Shown in pieces: positions 35,270-43,618 of a DNA stretch of 64,000 bases. Below the pieces are notes generated by a model, which saw only the letters and a list, made by a program, of their open reading frames with translations, had not been told where the DNA came from and made no database searches. Location: the NCBI GenBank assembly GCA_021848345.1, contig JAJZUV010000004.1, positions 86,894 to 150,893 of the forward strand, in the 5' to 3' direction. The position numbers were made by a program, and so were the translations under genes. This DNA is from Pseudomonadota bacterium. GTDB lineage: Bacteria; Pseudomonadota; Gammaproteobacteria; Burkholderiales; Burkholderiaceae_C. The number at the start of each line of letters is the position of its first letter. The stretch's first letter is position 1.

Positions 35270-35461
35270 ATGCTGGTGTTCAAGAAGATCCGCGCCCGCT
35301 GCGGGCTGTTTCGCAGCGCCGCCGTGCAACTGCAACCCGCGCCGCCGCGCACCGACGCGCCCTCGGGTCCGACCATGGCTCAGGTCCAGCTGTCGACCGT
35401 GGGGGTCTGGCTCGAGCGCCCGCCCCTTTCCAACCACCACGTCCACGGAGGTCGTCGATGA
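35270..35461 (+). CDS. 63-residue leader protein coupled to the Nramp gene
   Basis: The ATG at 35270 has a strong AAGGAGGACATC ribosome binding site, and its TGA stop overlaps the Nramp ATG (ATGA at 35458-35461), indicating translational coupling. The product is basic at the N terminus (MLVFKKIRARCGLF), proline-rich in the middle and ends with SNHHVHGGRR, a possible metal-binding tail. No membrane segment and no family were recognised. Its place between a structured leader and a metal transporter suggests a regulatory or metal-sensing role, which is inference. Confidence 0.6.
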   Translation: MLVFKKIRARCGLFRSAAVQLQPAPPRTDAPSGPTMAQVQLSTVGVWLERPPLSNHHVHGGRR

Positions 35462-36840
35462 ACCAGCAAGCCCAAGTCCTGGGATTTCGCCCTTGCCCCG
35501 ATTGCGCGGAATTGCCCGACGCACTGGAGCACCGTCTGCGCGATCGCATGCACCTGTCCGAACTGCGCCGCCGCGCCACCGGCTGGAAGGGCCGCCTGGC
35601 GCTCGGCCTGGCGCTGATCGGCCCGGGCGTGCTGGTGATGCTCGGCGACAACGACGCGGGCGGCGTGGTCACCTACTCCCAGACCGGCGCCACCTTCGGC
35701 CTGGGAATCTTCCTGCCGATGATGCTGCTGCTGGGCCTCGTCGCCTACATCGTGCAGGAGATGACCGTGCGCCTGGGCGCGGTGACCCGGCGCGGGCACG
35801 CCGAGCTGATCTGGAAACGCTACGGGACCTTCTGGGGCTGGTTCTCGCTGGTGGACCTGATCGTGGCCAACGTGCTGACCCTGATGACAGAGTTCGTGGG
35901 CATCCGGCTCGGCGGGCAGGCCCTCGGCCTGCCCGCCTGGCTCACGGTGCCCGGCTCGCTGCTGTTCATCATCTACGCGCTGGTGGTGCTGCGCTACTGG
36001 ACCTGGGAGCGCATCTCGCTGTTCATCGCAGCGCTGAACCTGATCTTCGTGCCGCTGGCGCTGATGGCCCATCCGGACTGGCACGGCGTGGCGCGGGCCT
36101 TCACGGGCCACGGCTGGATCGTGCCCGGGGGCTTTCTGTCCATCACCTTCCTGATCCTGATCTCGGCCAACATCGGCACGACCATCGCCCCCTGGCAGCT
36201 GTTCTTCCAGCAGTCCTGCGTGGTCGACAAGGGCTTGCTGCCGCAGGACATCCGCGCCGGCCGGCGCGACCTGATGCTGGGGGTGGTCGGCATGGTGGCG
36301 GTGGCCCTGGCGCTGATCGTGCTGTCCGCGCAGACCCTGCAGGGCCTTCCGAACGCACAGGGGCTGGACGCCGAGGTGATCCTGCATGCGCTGCGCGCCA
36401 GGCTCGGCGACGGCCTGATGGCCCTGTTCGCGCTCGGCCTGATGGAAGCCGGCCTGATCGCCGCCATCGTGATCACCGCCAGCAGCGCCTGGGCGGTGGG
36501 CGAAGCCTTCGGCATCGCGCGCTCGATCAACGCGGCGCCGCGCCAGGCGCTGGGCTTCTACCTCCCGGCCGTCGTCGGCACCGCGATCGCCGCCGCGGTG
36601 ATCATGATCCCTGGGCTCGACCTCGGCTTCCTGAACCTGAGCGTGCAGGTCATCGCCACCGTGTTCATGCCGGCGGCCATGTTGTTCCTGCTGATGCTGC
36701 TCAACGACCGCGAACTCATGGGCGAACACGTGAATTCACTCCCTCGCAACGTCGCCTCGATCGCCATCATGATCGCACTGATCGCCTGCAACGGCCTGTA
36801 CGGCATCGCCACCCTGTTCCCCCACGCGCTCGGAGGCTGA
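35458..36840 (+). CDS. Nramp family metal transporter with altered binding motifs
   Basis: The 460-residue protein has about eleven hydrophobic helices and the Nramp/APC fold pattern. The helix-1 metal motif, normally DPGN, reads GDNDAGG (63-69), and the helix-6 motif, normally M-P-H, reads APWQ (244-247, in GTTIAPWQLFFQQS). The classical Mn/Fe-binding Met is therefore missing, so selectivity may differ (Mg, another ion, or a non-metal cation). The N terminus has a CxxC (RPCPDCAEL). The ATG at 35458 overlaps the stop of the 63-residue gene, and a 65-residue membrane protein follows by one base. Confidence 0.88.
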   Translation: MNQQAQVLGFRPCPDCAELPDALEHRLRDRMHLSELRRRATGWKGRLALGLALIGPGVLVMLGDNDAGGVVTYSQTGATFGLGIFLPMMLLLGLVAYIVQEMTVRLGAVTRRGHAELIWKRYGTFWGWFSLVDLIVANVLTLMTEFVGIRLGGQALGLPAWLTVPGSLLFIIYALVVLRYWTWERISLFIAALNLIFVPLALMAHPDWHGVARAFTGHGWIVPGGFLSITFLILISANIGTTIAPWQLFFQQSCVVDKGLLPQDIRAGRRDLMLGVVGMVAVALALIVLSAQTLQGLPNAQGLDAEVILHALRARLGDGLMALFALGLMEAGLIAAIVITASSAWAVGEAFGIARSINAAPRQALGFYLPAVVGTAIAAAVIMIPGLDLGFLNLSVQVIATVFMPAAMLFLLMLLNDRELMGEHVNSLPRNVASIAIMIALIACNGLYGIATLFPHALGG

Positions 36841-36841
36841 C

Positions 36842-37039
36842 ATGAAGCGACTTCACGATTTCGACCACGACTGCGTGCACCGCCTGATCAGCGACGAGGG
36901 CTGGGACCGACCGATGGCCGAGGTGACGCGGGTGCGCCTGTCCGCGTCCCAGCAGGCGGTGTTCTGGGGTCTGCGCGCGTACGTGGTCGTGATGACCGGC
37001 GTCGTGGTCTGGGCCTTCCTGCACGGCGCCGTCCGCTGA
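36842..37039 (+). CDS. 65-residue membrane protein downstream of Nramp
   Basis: The ATG at 36842 lies one base after the Nramp stop with GGAGGC in ribosome-binding position, so it is translated with the transporter. The product has an N-terminal acidic-histidine-cysteine stretch (HDFDHDCVHR, residues 5-14) that looks capable of binding metal. One transmembrane helix follows at about residues 39-62 (AVFWGLRAYVVVMTGVVVWAF). It has no recognised family. A small accessory subunit or metal-responsive modulator of the transporter is the natural guess. Confidence 0.65.
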   Translation: MKRLHDFDHDCVHRLISDEGWDRPMAEVTRVRLSASQQAVFWGLRAYVVVMTGVVVWAFLHGAVR

Positions 37040-37098
37040 ACCCGCGGCGCCTGCGCCCGAAGGGGTGACGCGCCCCCCTCCGGTACGTCAACCGCTTG

Positions 37099-37998
37099 CT
37101 AGGTCTCTCGACCCGCGCCGACCCGAAAGTATTCGCAGACGAAGTCCACGAAGGCCGAGACCTTCGGGCTGACCAGGCGACGGGATGCATGCAGGGCCCA
37201 CGCCTCGACCGGCGGCTCGGTGGAAAGGCCCCAACTGACCAGCCGCCCGGCGCGGAGATCTTCGGCGGCGATGGTCTGCGGGACCAAGCCCACTCCGGCG
37301 CCGGCGCGGATCGCGTCGCGGATCGACAGGGGGGATGAGAGTCTGAGCACGGCCTTCGGCGAATACGCGCGCTCGCGGCCGTCGACCGGATCCGAGACCG
37401 TCCAGACGTCGCCGTCGCTGCTGCCCGTGCGTGCCACCGCGGGAATCACGATCCGCGCCTGGCCGCTGCCATCGCGAGCAGGCGGGAGCCTGCCGGCCGG
37501 TGCGACCAGCACCATCCGGTTTTTCAGGAAGCATCGACCGACCCATTCGGTGTCGGGCTTCGGATTCGCCCGGATGACGACGTCCACGTCGTCCGCGACC
37601 AGATCGACGAATTTGTCCTCGGCCGTCACCTCCAGGACAACTTCCGGAAAGGCCGCGGCGAAGGCGGCCGCCAGCGGCCCGAGGGTCACGTGCGCGAACA
37701 ACAGCGGCGCACTGACCCGCAGCCGGCCGCTCGGGTGCCCCAGCCCGGACTTCAGGTCCCGCAGGGCTTCGGCGATATCTCCCATCGGGCTGTGCGTACG
37801 CGCATGCAGCGCCGCGCCCTCGTCGGTCAGCCGCAGCGTGCGCGTGCCCCGCTCGATCAACCGCACGCCCAGACTGTCTTCGAGGTCTCGCACCCGGCGG
37901 GACAGCGTCGCCTTGGCCTGCCCGCTCGCACGGCTCGCCTTTCCGAAGCCTCCGTGGGTCGCCACCAGGTGGAAGTCCGAAAGCGCAGCCAGGTCCAT
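37099..37998 (-). CDS. LysR family transcriptional regulator
   Basis: The 299-residue protein has an N-terminal LysR HTH (LSDFHLVATHGGFGKASRASGQAKATLSRRVRDLEDSLGVRLI) and a substrate-binding domain with VDVVIRANPKPDTEWVGR and IRAGAGVGLVPQTIA. I chose the ATG at 37998, as upstream residues are not conserved. It is divergent from the NmrA-type reductase gene, its probable target, with GTTCC/GGAAC half-sites in between. The inducer is unknown. Confidence 0.9.
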   Translation of the reverse strand: MDLAALSDFHLVATHGGFGKASRASGQAKATLSRRVRDLEDSLGVRLIERGTRTLRLTDEGAALHARTHSPMGDIAEALRDLKSGLGHPSGRLRVSAPLLFAHVTLGPLAAAFAAAFPEVVLEVTAEDKFVDLVADDVDVVIRANPKPDTEWVGRCFLKNRMVLVAPAGRLPPARDGSGQARIVIPAVARTGSSDGDVWTVSDPVDGRERAYSPKAVLRLSSPLSIRDAIRAGAGVGLVPQTIAAEDLRAGRLVSWGLSTEPPVEAWALHASRRLVSPKVSAFVDFVCEYFRVGAGRET

Positions 37999-38001
37999 TG
38001 T

Positions 38002-38060
38002 TGTTCCATATTTGAGACGACGTGTATTGAGTCTAGCGTCTATGCACCATATTCGGAACA
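38002..38060. promoter_or_regulatory. Half-sites in the LysR/NmrA divergent promoter
   Basis: TGTTCC at 38002-38007 and GGAACA at 38055-38060 are inverted copies within an unusually AT-rich stretch, together with two CCATAT elements. The layout suits a LysR-type regulatory and activation site pair. It is a weak motif and the call rests on position. Confidence 0.3.
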
Positions 38061-38154
38061 TCCTATGGTTCGTTCAAGCGCCCCGCGCGTGTCAGCGATT
38101 CGGGCGCCCCCAAGCCCATGCGCCGCCTCTGGCGCGATCACTCAGGAGCACACC

Positions 38155-39030
38155 ATGACCATCCTCGTCACCGGCAGCACCGGCCGAATCGGCGCTCGAG
38201 TCGTCGAGCAGCTTGCCCGCGGGCGCCACGCCGTGCGGGTCCTCACCCGTTCCCCGGACAAGTCCGCCTTCCCTCCCGGCGTGCTTGCGGTCCAGGGCGA
38301 CCTTCTGGACGCCGATGCGATGCGAGCGGCGCTGGTCGGCGTGAAGACCCTGTTCCTGCTGGTCAGCAATGCACCGGACGAACTCACGCAGGCCATCAAT
38401 ACCCTGGGCCTGGCACGCGAGGCCGGGGTCCAAGGCGTCGTCTACCTGTCGGTGACCCGCAGCGGCCTGTACACCGACGTGTCGCACTTCACCGCGAAGC
38501 ATGCCGTCGAGCGCATGATCGAGCAGATGGATATTCCGGCAACCATCCTTCGCCCGTCCTACTTTTTCCAGAACGACGTGATGCAGAAGGATCCGCTTCA
38601 AAGGGCCGGACTCTACGTCTCTCCAGTGGGCGAGTTCGGCGTCTCGATGGTGGACGTGCGAGACATCGTCGACGCCGCCGTTCTGGAAATCCTGAGACGC
38701 GACGGTGCGGACACCCCACTGCCGAGCGTGGCCTACGAGCTCTCGGGCCCCGACGCGCTTACCGGCTCCTCCCTGGCCGCACTCTGGTCGGAGGTGCTCG
38801 GGCGCGAGGTTCGCTATGCCGGCAACGACCTGGACGCCTTCGAGGCGAACATGAAGTCGCGCGCGCCGGCCTGGATCGCCTACGACATGCGCGCCATGAT
38901 GGCTCGCTATCAGCGTGATGGCGCGGTGGCCACCCAAGAGGACCTCGACCGCCTGACGACCTTGCTCGGCCGAGCGCCGCGCCGCTACCGCGACTTCGCC
39001 GCCGAGACCGCGCAAAGCTGGCAGGCCTGA
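38155..39030 (+). CDS. NmrA-like NAD(P)-binding reductase
   Basis: The 291-residue protein is an atypical short-chain dehydrogenase of the NmrA/QorB type: MTILVTGSTGRIGARVVEQLARG carries the GxxGxxG dinucleotide loop, followed by VRVLTRSPDKSAFPPGVLAVQGDLLDAD, VVYLSVTR and TILRPSYFFQNDVM. Such proteins act as NAD(P)H quinone or azo reductases or as redox sensors. The ATG at 38155 has an AGGAG site. It is divergent from LysR, and a small conserved hypothetical gene follows 36 bases later. Confidence 0.89.
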   Translation: MTILVTGSTGRIGARVVEQLARGRHAVRVLTRSPDKSAFPPGVLAVQGDLLDADAMRAALVGVKTLFLLVSNAPDELTQAINTLGLAREAGVQGVVYLSVTRSGLYTDVSHFTAKHAVERMIEQMDIPATILRPSYFFQNDVMQKDPLQRAGLYVSPVGEFGVSMVDVRDIVDAAVLEILRRDGADTPLPSVAYELSGPDALTGSSLAALWSEVLGREVRYAGNDLDAFEANMKSRAPAWIAYDMRAMMARYQRDGAVATQEDLDRLTTLLGRAPRRYRDFAAETAQSWQA

Positions 39031-39066
39031 GGCGAACTCGAAACCACCCATGCCATTCGGGAGAAC

Positions 39067-39459
39067 ATGATGAAGCAAACACAACCCAGCAAAGTTCTGT
39101 TCGTCGGCCAACAGCCTGAGACGGTCGACTTCTCCGATCCGGCATTGCCGCCGGGCTTCGATGCCGCCAAGATCCATGCCGGCATTGCCGTAGGCATGCG
39201 CCAGATGGCGGACCGGGGATGGCACGCCGACCTCTGCCTGGTGCGTCCCGACGAATCCGCGACGCAGACCCTCGAGCTTCAACTCGCGCGCACCCCGTAC
39301 GATTGCGTGGTCATCGGAGGCGGCATCCGCCTGCCGCCCGCAAGCCTGCTGCTGTTCGAGCGATTGGTCAATGCCGTGCACAAGGCAGCCCCCCAAGCCT
39401 CGATTGCCTTCAATACCTCCCCGCCGGATACCGGCGACGCGGCGGCTCGTTGGCTCTAG
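39067..39459 (+). CDS. Small conserved protein of unknown function
   Basis: The 130-residue protein has a Rossmann-like look: strands KVLFVGQQ and YDCVVIGGGIRLPP with a helix-rich end (LLLFERLVNAVHKAAPQASIAFNTSPPDTGDAA). The start has GGGAG upstream. It follows the NmrA reductase closely and is probably in the same operon. I do not recognise a function; it may bind a nucleotide or act as a small partner of the reductase. Confidence 0.72.
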   Translation: MMKQTQPSKVLFVGQQPETVDFSDPALPPGFDAAKIHAGIAVGMRQMADRGWHADLCLVRPDESATQTLELQLARTPYDCVVIGGGIRLPPASLLLFERLVNAVHKAAPQASIAFNTSPPDTGDAAARWL

Positions 39460-39540
39460 GTAGACTGCCCTCGCGGACTGTTGCCGCGCCGGGCGCGCGG
39501 CATGCCGCTCATGCACTCCTCGTATCGCCAACCAACCTTC

Positions 39541-40656
39541 ATGACCCACCTTCCCAATCGCCGCCGGCGCTTCCTTCTGAACAGCGCGGCTTGGTGCACC
39601 TCCTCGCTGCTCGCGCCGCTGGCCGCGCATGCGCAAACCCGCCCCTTCGATCCCGGCCCCGCCGACGGCTGGCGGGTGTTCGAGCTGACTACCAAGGTCG
39701 AACCCATCAACTCCGGTGCGGCCACCACGGTCTGGATCCCGATCCCCTCCGTCGAGGCCCCGGACTGGATCCGCCCGATGGGCAATCTCTGGCAGGGAAA
39801 CGCGACGACGGTGCGCGAATGGCATGACCCCGTCCAGGGCGCGGGCCTGATCGAGGCGAGCTGGGACGCCGGGTGCCCGGCCCCGACCCTGGAGATCACC
39901 AGCCGGGTCGCCACGCGCGACCGCGCCGTGGACCTCGCGCATCCGGGCCGCGCCCCCGCGCTCGACGCAGCCACGCGCGCGCTGTACACGCGGCCGACGC
40001 GCATGGCCCCGCTCGACGGCATCGTCGGCAAGACGGCGCGCAGCATCACCGCCGGCGCGCATGGCGACCTGGCGAAGGCGCGGGCCATCTACGAGTGGAT
40101 CGTGGAAAACACCCAGCGCAATCCCAAGGTGCGCGGCTGCGGCCTCGGCGACATCCGCTTCATGCTCGAGACCGGCGACCTGTCGGGCAAGTGCGCCGAC
40201 CTCAGCGCCCTGTTCACCGGGCTGGCGCGCGCCGCCGGCCTGCCCGCGCGCGACGTCTACGGCATTCGCGTCGCCGATTCGCGCTTCGGCTACCACTCGC
40301 TGGGCAAGAGCGGCGACGTTTCCGGCGCGCAGCATTGCCGCGCCGAGGTCTGGCTGGAGGAATTCGGCTGGGTTCCCGTCGATCCCGCCGACGTGCGCAA
40401 GGTCGTGCTCGAGGAACGCCCGGGGCTGACCCTGGCCTCCCCCGTCGTCGCCGCGGCGCGCAAGACCCTGTTCGGCGCTTGGGAGATGAACTGGGTGGCC
40501 TACAACACCGCGCAGGATCTGGCCCTGCCCGGCGGTCCGACCCTCCCCTTCCTCATGTATCCGCAGGGCCGCTGCGGCAGCACCATGCTCGACAGCCTTT
40601 CGGCGGACACCTTCGCCTACGACATCCGGGCGCGCGAACTGAAGTCCATGCTCTGA
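39541..40656 (+). CDS. Tat-exported transglutaminase-like protease
   Basis: The 371-residue protein begins with a twin-arginine signal (NRRRRFLLNSAAW, cleavage near AAHAQ, residue 31). A beta-rich N-terminal region follows (WRVFELTTKVEPINSG), then a transglutaminase core with the complete triad Cys218 (LSGKCADLSALF), His265 (GAQHCRAEVWL) and Asp281 (WVPVDPADVRK). Bacterial proteins of this type are periplasmic peptidases or amide-bond enzymes. The ATG at 39541 was chosen so that the Tat motif sits near the N terminus. The gene is monocistronic and faces a hairpin shared with the cupin gene. Confidence 0.87.
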   Translation: MTHLPNRRRRFLLNSAAWCTSSLLAPLAAHAQTRPFDPGPADGWRVFELTTKVEPINSGAATTVWIPIPSVEAPDWIRPMGNLWQGNATTVREWHDPVQGAGLIEASWDAGCPAPTLEITSRVATRDRAVDLAHPGRAPALDAATRALYTRPTRMAPLDGIVGKTARSITAGAHGDLAKARAIYEWIVENTQRNPKVRGCGLGDIRFMLETGDLSGKCADLSALFTGLARAAGLPARDVYGIRVADSRFGYHSLGKSGDVSGAQHCRAEVWLEEFGWVPVDPADVRKVVLEERPGLTLASPVVAAARKTLFGAWEMNWVAYNTAQDLALPGGPTLPFLMYPQGRCGSTMLDSLSADTFAYDIRARELKSML

Positions 40657-40661
40657 GCGAG

Positions 40662-40683
40662 CGCGGCACGGCGCCGTGCCGCG
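40662..40683. terminator. Perfect 22-bp palindrome between convergent genes
   Basis: CGCGGCACGGC followed directly by GCCGTGCCGCG forms a perfect palindrome between the stop codons of the transglutaminase and cupin genes (six and two bases away). It is a likely bidirectional terminator, without a T-run. Confidence 0.5.
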
Positions 40684-40685
40684 GT

Positions 40686-41111
40686 TCAGATCCAGCGATC
40701 GTTCTGGGCGGTGCGTTCGGTCCGAACTCCATCGCCGGTGTTCACCACGCCGCGCGGCTCGATCAGCAGCACCTTCACCTCCCCGAGGGCGCGGGGCCGA
40801 TGCTCGACGCCCTTGGGAACGACAGCCATCTGACCGGCGCGAAGGCTCAGCATGGGCGCCGCGGACGGAACTCCGCGGATGTCGATCTCCAGTTCGCCAT
40901 CGAGCACCAGGAAGGTCTCGTCGGTGTCGGCATGCGCGTGCCAGACGAAGTCGCCTTCGAGTTTCACGACCTTGAATTGGTAGTCGTTCATCTCGGCGAC
41001 GACACGCGGTTGCCAAAAGCCCTCGATCGCGGCGACCTTGCGGCCAAGGTCGATGGTCTTGCACTGGCCTCGATCGTCAGGCGCGGGCGCGGACGGATTC
41101 GACAGGGGCAT
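40686..41111 (-). CDS. Cupin domain protein
   Basis: The 141-residue protein is a single cupin barrel with motif 1 residues in VWHAHADTDETFLVLDGELEID and motif 2 in MAVVPKGVEHRPRALGEVKVLL, so a bound metal ion is likely. The ATG at 41111 has a strong AAGGAGAAG site, and the open frame upstream is a shadow of LysR. It starts 13 bases after the stop of the LysR gene on the same strand. The role is unknown; small cupins of this type bind or isomerise small metabolites. Confidence 0.87.
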   Translation of the reverse strand: MPLSNPSAPAPDDRGQCKTIDLGRKVAAIEGFWQPRVVAEMNDYQFKVVKLEGDFVWHAHADTDETFLVLDGELEIDIRGVPSAAPMLSLRAGQMAVVPKGVEHRPRALGEVKVLLIEPRGVVNTGDGVRTERTAQNDRWI

Positions 41112-41124
41112 TGCGCTTCTCCTT

Positions 41125-42117
41125 CTACGTGGTGGACGACGAGCCGGGAGCACCGACCCGTGCAGACTCGGACGCGGCCGATGAGACCCGTCCGACGCAG
41201 CGCGCGGGCCCCGCCCGCGCGCTGCGCCCGGAGCCCGGCGCGGATCCAACCGCATGGAAGGCCCCGGCCATGTGCACGAAGGCGCGCATCGCACTCGACA
41301 GGTAGGCGTCCTTGCGACGGATGAACAGCGTCTGCACATGGGCCAATTCCTTCGGGATCCGGTGCAGCGCCACCCGCCTTCGCGCCGCCGCCTCGGCCAC
41401 GACGCCCCGCGGCAGCAGGGTCACGCCGACGCCCGCGGCGACGCAGCTGAGGATCGCGTCGAGAGAGCCGAACTCCAACGGCCGCGAGCTCACCACGCCG
41501 ATGCTCGCGAGGTAGTTCTCCAGGCGCTGCCGATACGAGCAGCCGTAATGGAACACCACGGTGCGCAACTCGGCGATGTCGGCGAGTTGCGCGGGCGAGG
41601 TCAGTGCCGGCGAACTCACCAGCACCAGTTCCTCCTCGAACACCGCCTCCTGGGCGAGTTCGCGATGGGCCACGGGCCCCGCGACGAAGGCGCCGTCGAG
41701 GCGTGCATCGACCACGTCGCGCAGCAGGCCGGCGGTGGTGCCGGAACTCACCGCGAGTCGTACGTCGGGATAGGTGGCCGCGAACTCGGTGAGCAAGGGC
41801 GACAGTCTCAGAGCCGCCGTGGTCTCCAGCGAGCCCAGGCGCAGATTGCCCGACGGCGTGCCGTCATCCCGGGCCGCGCTGCATGCCTCGGCCACCAGTT
41901 TCGCGATACGCGCGGCAATGGGCAGCACGCGTCGCCCCGCGGGCGTCACCAGGACCCCACGCGCGTGGCGCTCGAACAGTGCGGTGCCGAGTTCGTGCTC
42001 CAGCGCGCGAATACGGGCAGTCACGTTGGACTGCACGGTGTGCAGCTCCGAAGCCGCCCGACTCATGCTGCCCAACCGAGCGACCGTTTCGAAAGTCCTC
42101 AGGTCCACGAGGTCCAT
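41125..42117 (-). CDS. LysR family regulator
   Basis: The 330-residue protein has the LysR HTH (LRTFETVARLGSMSRAASELHTVQSNVTARIRALEHELGTALFER) and the co-inducer domain with AAGVGVTLLPRGVVAEAA. The C-terminal 30 residues are low complexity (Ser/Ala/Arg). It is divergent from a YbfB/YjiJ-type MFS transporter and leads a short unit with the cupin gene, so it probably controls both. The CATCTTG/CAAGATG inverted repeat in the shared promoter is a candidate operator. Confidence 0.9.
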   Translation of the reverse strand: MDLVDLRTFETVARLGSMSRAASELHTVQSNVTARIRALEHELGTALFERHARGVLVTPAGRRVLPIAARIAKLVAEACSAARDDGTPSGNLRLGSLETTAALRLSPLLTEFAATYPDVRLAVSSGTTAGLLRDVVDARLDGAFVAGPVAHRELAQEAVFEEELVLVSSPALTSPAQLADIAELRTVVFHYGCSYRQRLENYLASIGVVSSRPLEFGSLDAILSCVAAGVGVTLLPRGVVAEAAARRRVALHRIPKELAHVQTLFIRRKDAYLSSAMRAFVHMAGAFHAVGSAPGSGRSARAGPARCVGRVSSAASESARVGAPGSSSTT

Positions 42118-42133
42118 GACCGGCCTCCCAATC

Positions 42134-42182
42134 CATCTTGGATTTCGATAGCCTACATCTGATCATTTCAATTCTCAAGATG
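42134..42182. promoter_or_regulatory. Inverted repeat between LysR and MFS genes
   Basis: CATCTTG at 42134-42140 and CAAGATG at 42176-42182 are perfect inverted copies. A smaller ATCC-N5-GGAT palindrome overlaps the first copy. The region is AT-rich and sits just before the LysR start and upstream of the MFS gene, as expected for a LysR operator. Confidence 0.4.
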
Positions 42183-42230
42183 CGTTGGCCTGCCTAGACT
42201 GGTTTCATCATTCGTCCAGGGAGACAGAGC

Positions 42231-43466
42231 ATGGAAACGACGGGAAGCCCATCCGGCCCATCGGGCCCCGCGCCGCATGAACGCGGCGACGCATGGTGGG
42301 GCGTACTCGCCGGCTTCAGTGCCAGCCTGGTCGGCATCGGGCTGGCCCGCTTTGCCTACACGCCGCTCTTGCCGGCGATCGTCGATGCGCACTGGTTCGC
42401 GGCCTCGCGCGCCGCCTACCTGGGCGCGGCCAACCTGGCCGGCTACCTGGCCGGAGCCCTGGCCGGACGGGCGCTGGCCGCGCGGGCCGGCAGCGCAGGC
42501 ACCCTGCGGGCGATGATGCTGCTCGCCAGCCTGGCGTTCTTCGCCTGCGCGCGCCCGGTGGATTTCGTCTGGTTCTTCGCCTGGCGCTTCCTGGCGGGCT
42601 TCGCCGGAGGAGCGCTGATGGTGCTTGCCGCCCCGACGGTGCTCCCGCTGGTCCAGCCTTCGCGCAGGGGCCTGGCGGGCGGCGTGATCTTCATGGGCGT
42701 GGGCGTCGGCGTGGCCGCCTCGGGCACGCTGGTGCCGCTGTTGCTGCAGCAGGGGCTGGCCCGCACCTGGTGCGGCCTCGGGGCGCTGTCGCTGCTGCTC
42801 AGTCTTCTCGCCTGGCGCGGCTGGCCCGCATCGCGCGCCGCGGCCCGGCCGACGGCCGCCCACCACGCGGCGCACCATGCGCCCCCGTCCGGAGTGTTGC
42901 GTGCGCTGTTCGCCGAGTACGCGTTGAACGCGGCCGGCTGGGTGCCGCACATGCTCTTTCTGGTCGACTTCATCGCCCGCGGCCTCGGCCGGGGCCTGCA
43001 GGTGGGCGCGCAGTACTGGGTGCTGTTCGGCCTCGGCGCAACCGCCGGGCCCATTCTCTCGGGCATGCTCGCCGATCGGGTCGGATTCCTGCGCGCCCTG
43101 CGCATGGCCTTCGTGCTGGAGACCGTCGGCGTCGCGCTTCCCGCCGTGACCTCGAGCGCCCCGTGGCTGATGGCGTCGAGCCTGCTGGTCGGCGCCTTCG
43201 TCACCGGCACCGTGCCGCTGGTGCTGGGTCGGGTGCATGAACTGCTGGAGCACCATCCGGCCCGCCAGGGACCGGCCTGGCGTACCGCGACGGTGTGCTT
43301 CGCATTGCTGCAGGCGCTGGCCGCCTACGCCATGTCCTGGGTGTTCGCGCGCAGCGCGGGCGACTATCGACTGCTGTTCGGCCTGGGCAGCGTGGCGCTG
43401 CTGCTGGCGCTGGCCATCGACATGACCATGGGGCGCCGCGCCCCCTCGGTCGCGAAACCCGCCTGA
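42231..43466 (+). CDS. YbfB/YjiJ family MFS transporter
   Basis: The 411-residue membrane protein has about twelve hydrophobic helices. The opening GVLAGFSASLVGIGLARFAYTPLLPAIV is the YbfB/YjiJ signature. A second half begins near residue 220 after a His-rich loop (AAHHAAHHAPP). Members export small molecules; the substrate is not readable. The ATG at 42231 has GGGAGAC upstream. It is divergent from LysR. Confidence 0.9.
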   Translation: METTGSPSGPSGPAPHERGDAWWGVLAGFSASLVGIGLARFAYTPLLPAIVDAHWFAASRAAYLGAANLAGYLAGALAGRALAARAGSAGTLRAMMLLASLAFFACARPVDFVWFFAWRFLAGFAGGALMVLAAPTVLPLVQPSRRGLAGGVIFMGVGVGVAASGTLVPLLLQQGLARTWCGLGALSLLLSLLAWRGWPASRAAARPTAAHHAAHHAPPSGVLRALFAEYALNAAGWVPHMLFLVDFIARGLGRGLQVGAQYWVLFGLGATAGPILSGMLADRVGFLRALRMAFVLETVGVALPAVTSSAPWLMASSLLVGAFVTGTVPLVLGRVHELLEHHPARQGPAWRTATVCFALLQALAAYAMSWVFARSAGDYRLLFGLGSVALLLALAIDMTMGRRAPSVAKPA

Positions 43467-43582
43467 ACGCCCAGGTGTTCCCCGCCGCGCCGCAGCTCAG
43501 GGTGCCGCCGGCGACCGTGCGCTCAGGCGCGGGCCCATCCGACGCGAGGCGTCACGACCCGCGCGACCCGGCAATACCGACG

Positions 43583-43617
43583 TGACGAATTCATTCGTTC
43601 ATACGTTAGACTATTCG
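43583..43617. promoter_or_regulatory. AT-rich promoter/operator before the ArsR-rhodanese gene
   Basis: An AT-rich stretch (GAATTCATTCGTTCATACG, then TTAGACTATTCGC) lies directly before the ArsR start, with outer CGAAT/ATTCG copies as an imperfect inverted repeat. Autoregulatory ArsR operators usually sit here. The previous 115 bases after the MFS gene hold nothing I recognise. Confidence 0.35.
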
Positions 43618-43618
43618 C

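Noticed and set aside
38092..41064. Minus-strand frame of 990 codons
   Set aside because: Antisense of the NmrA, small conserved and transglutaminase genes; no motifs.
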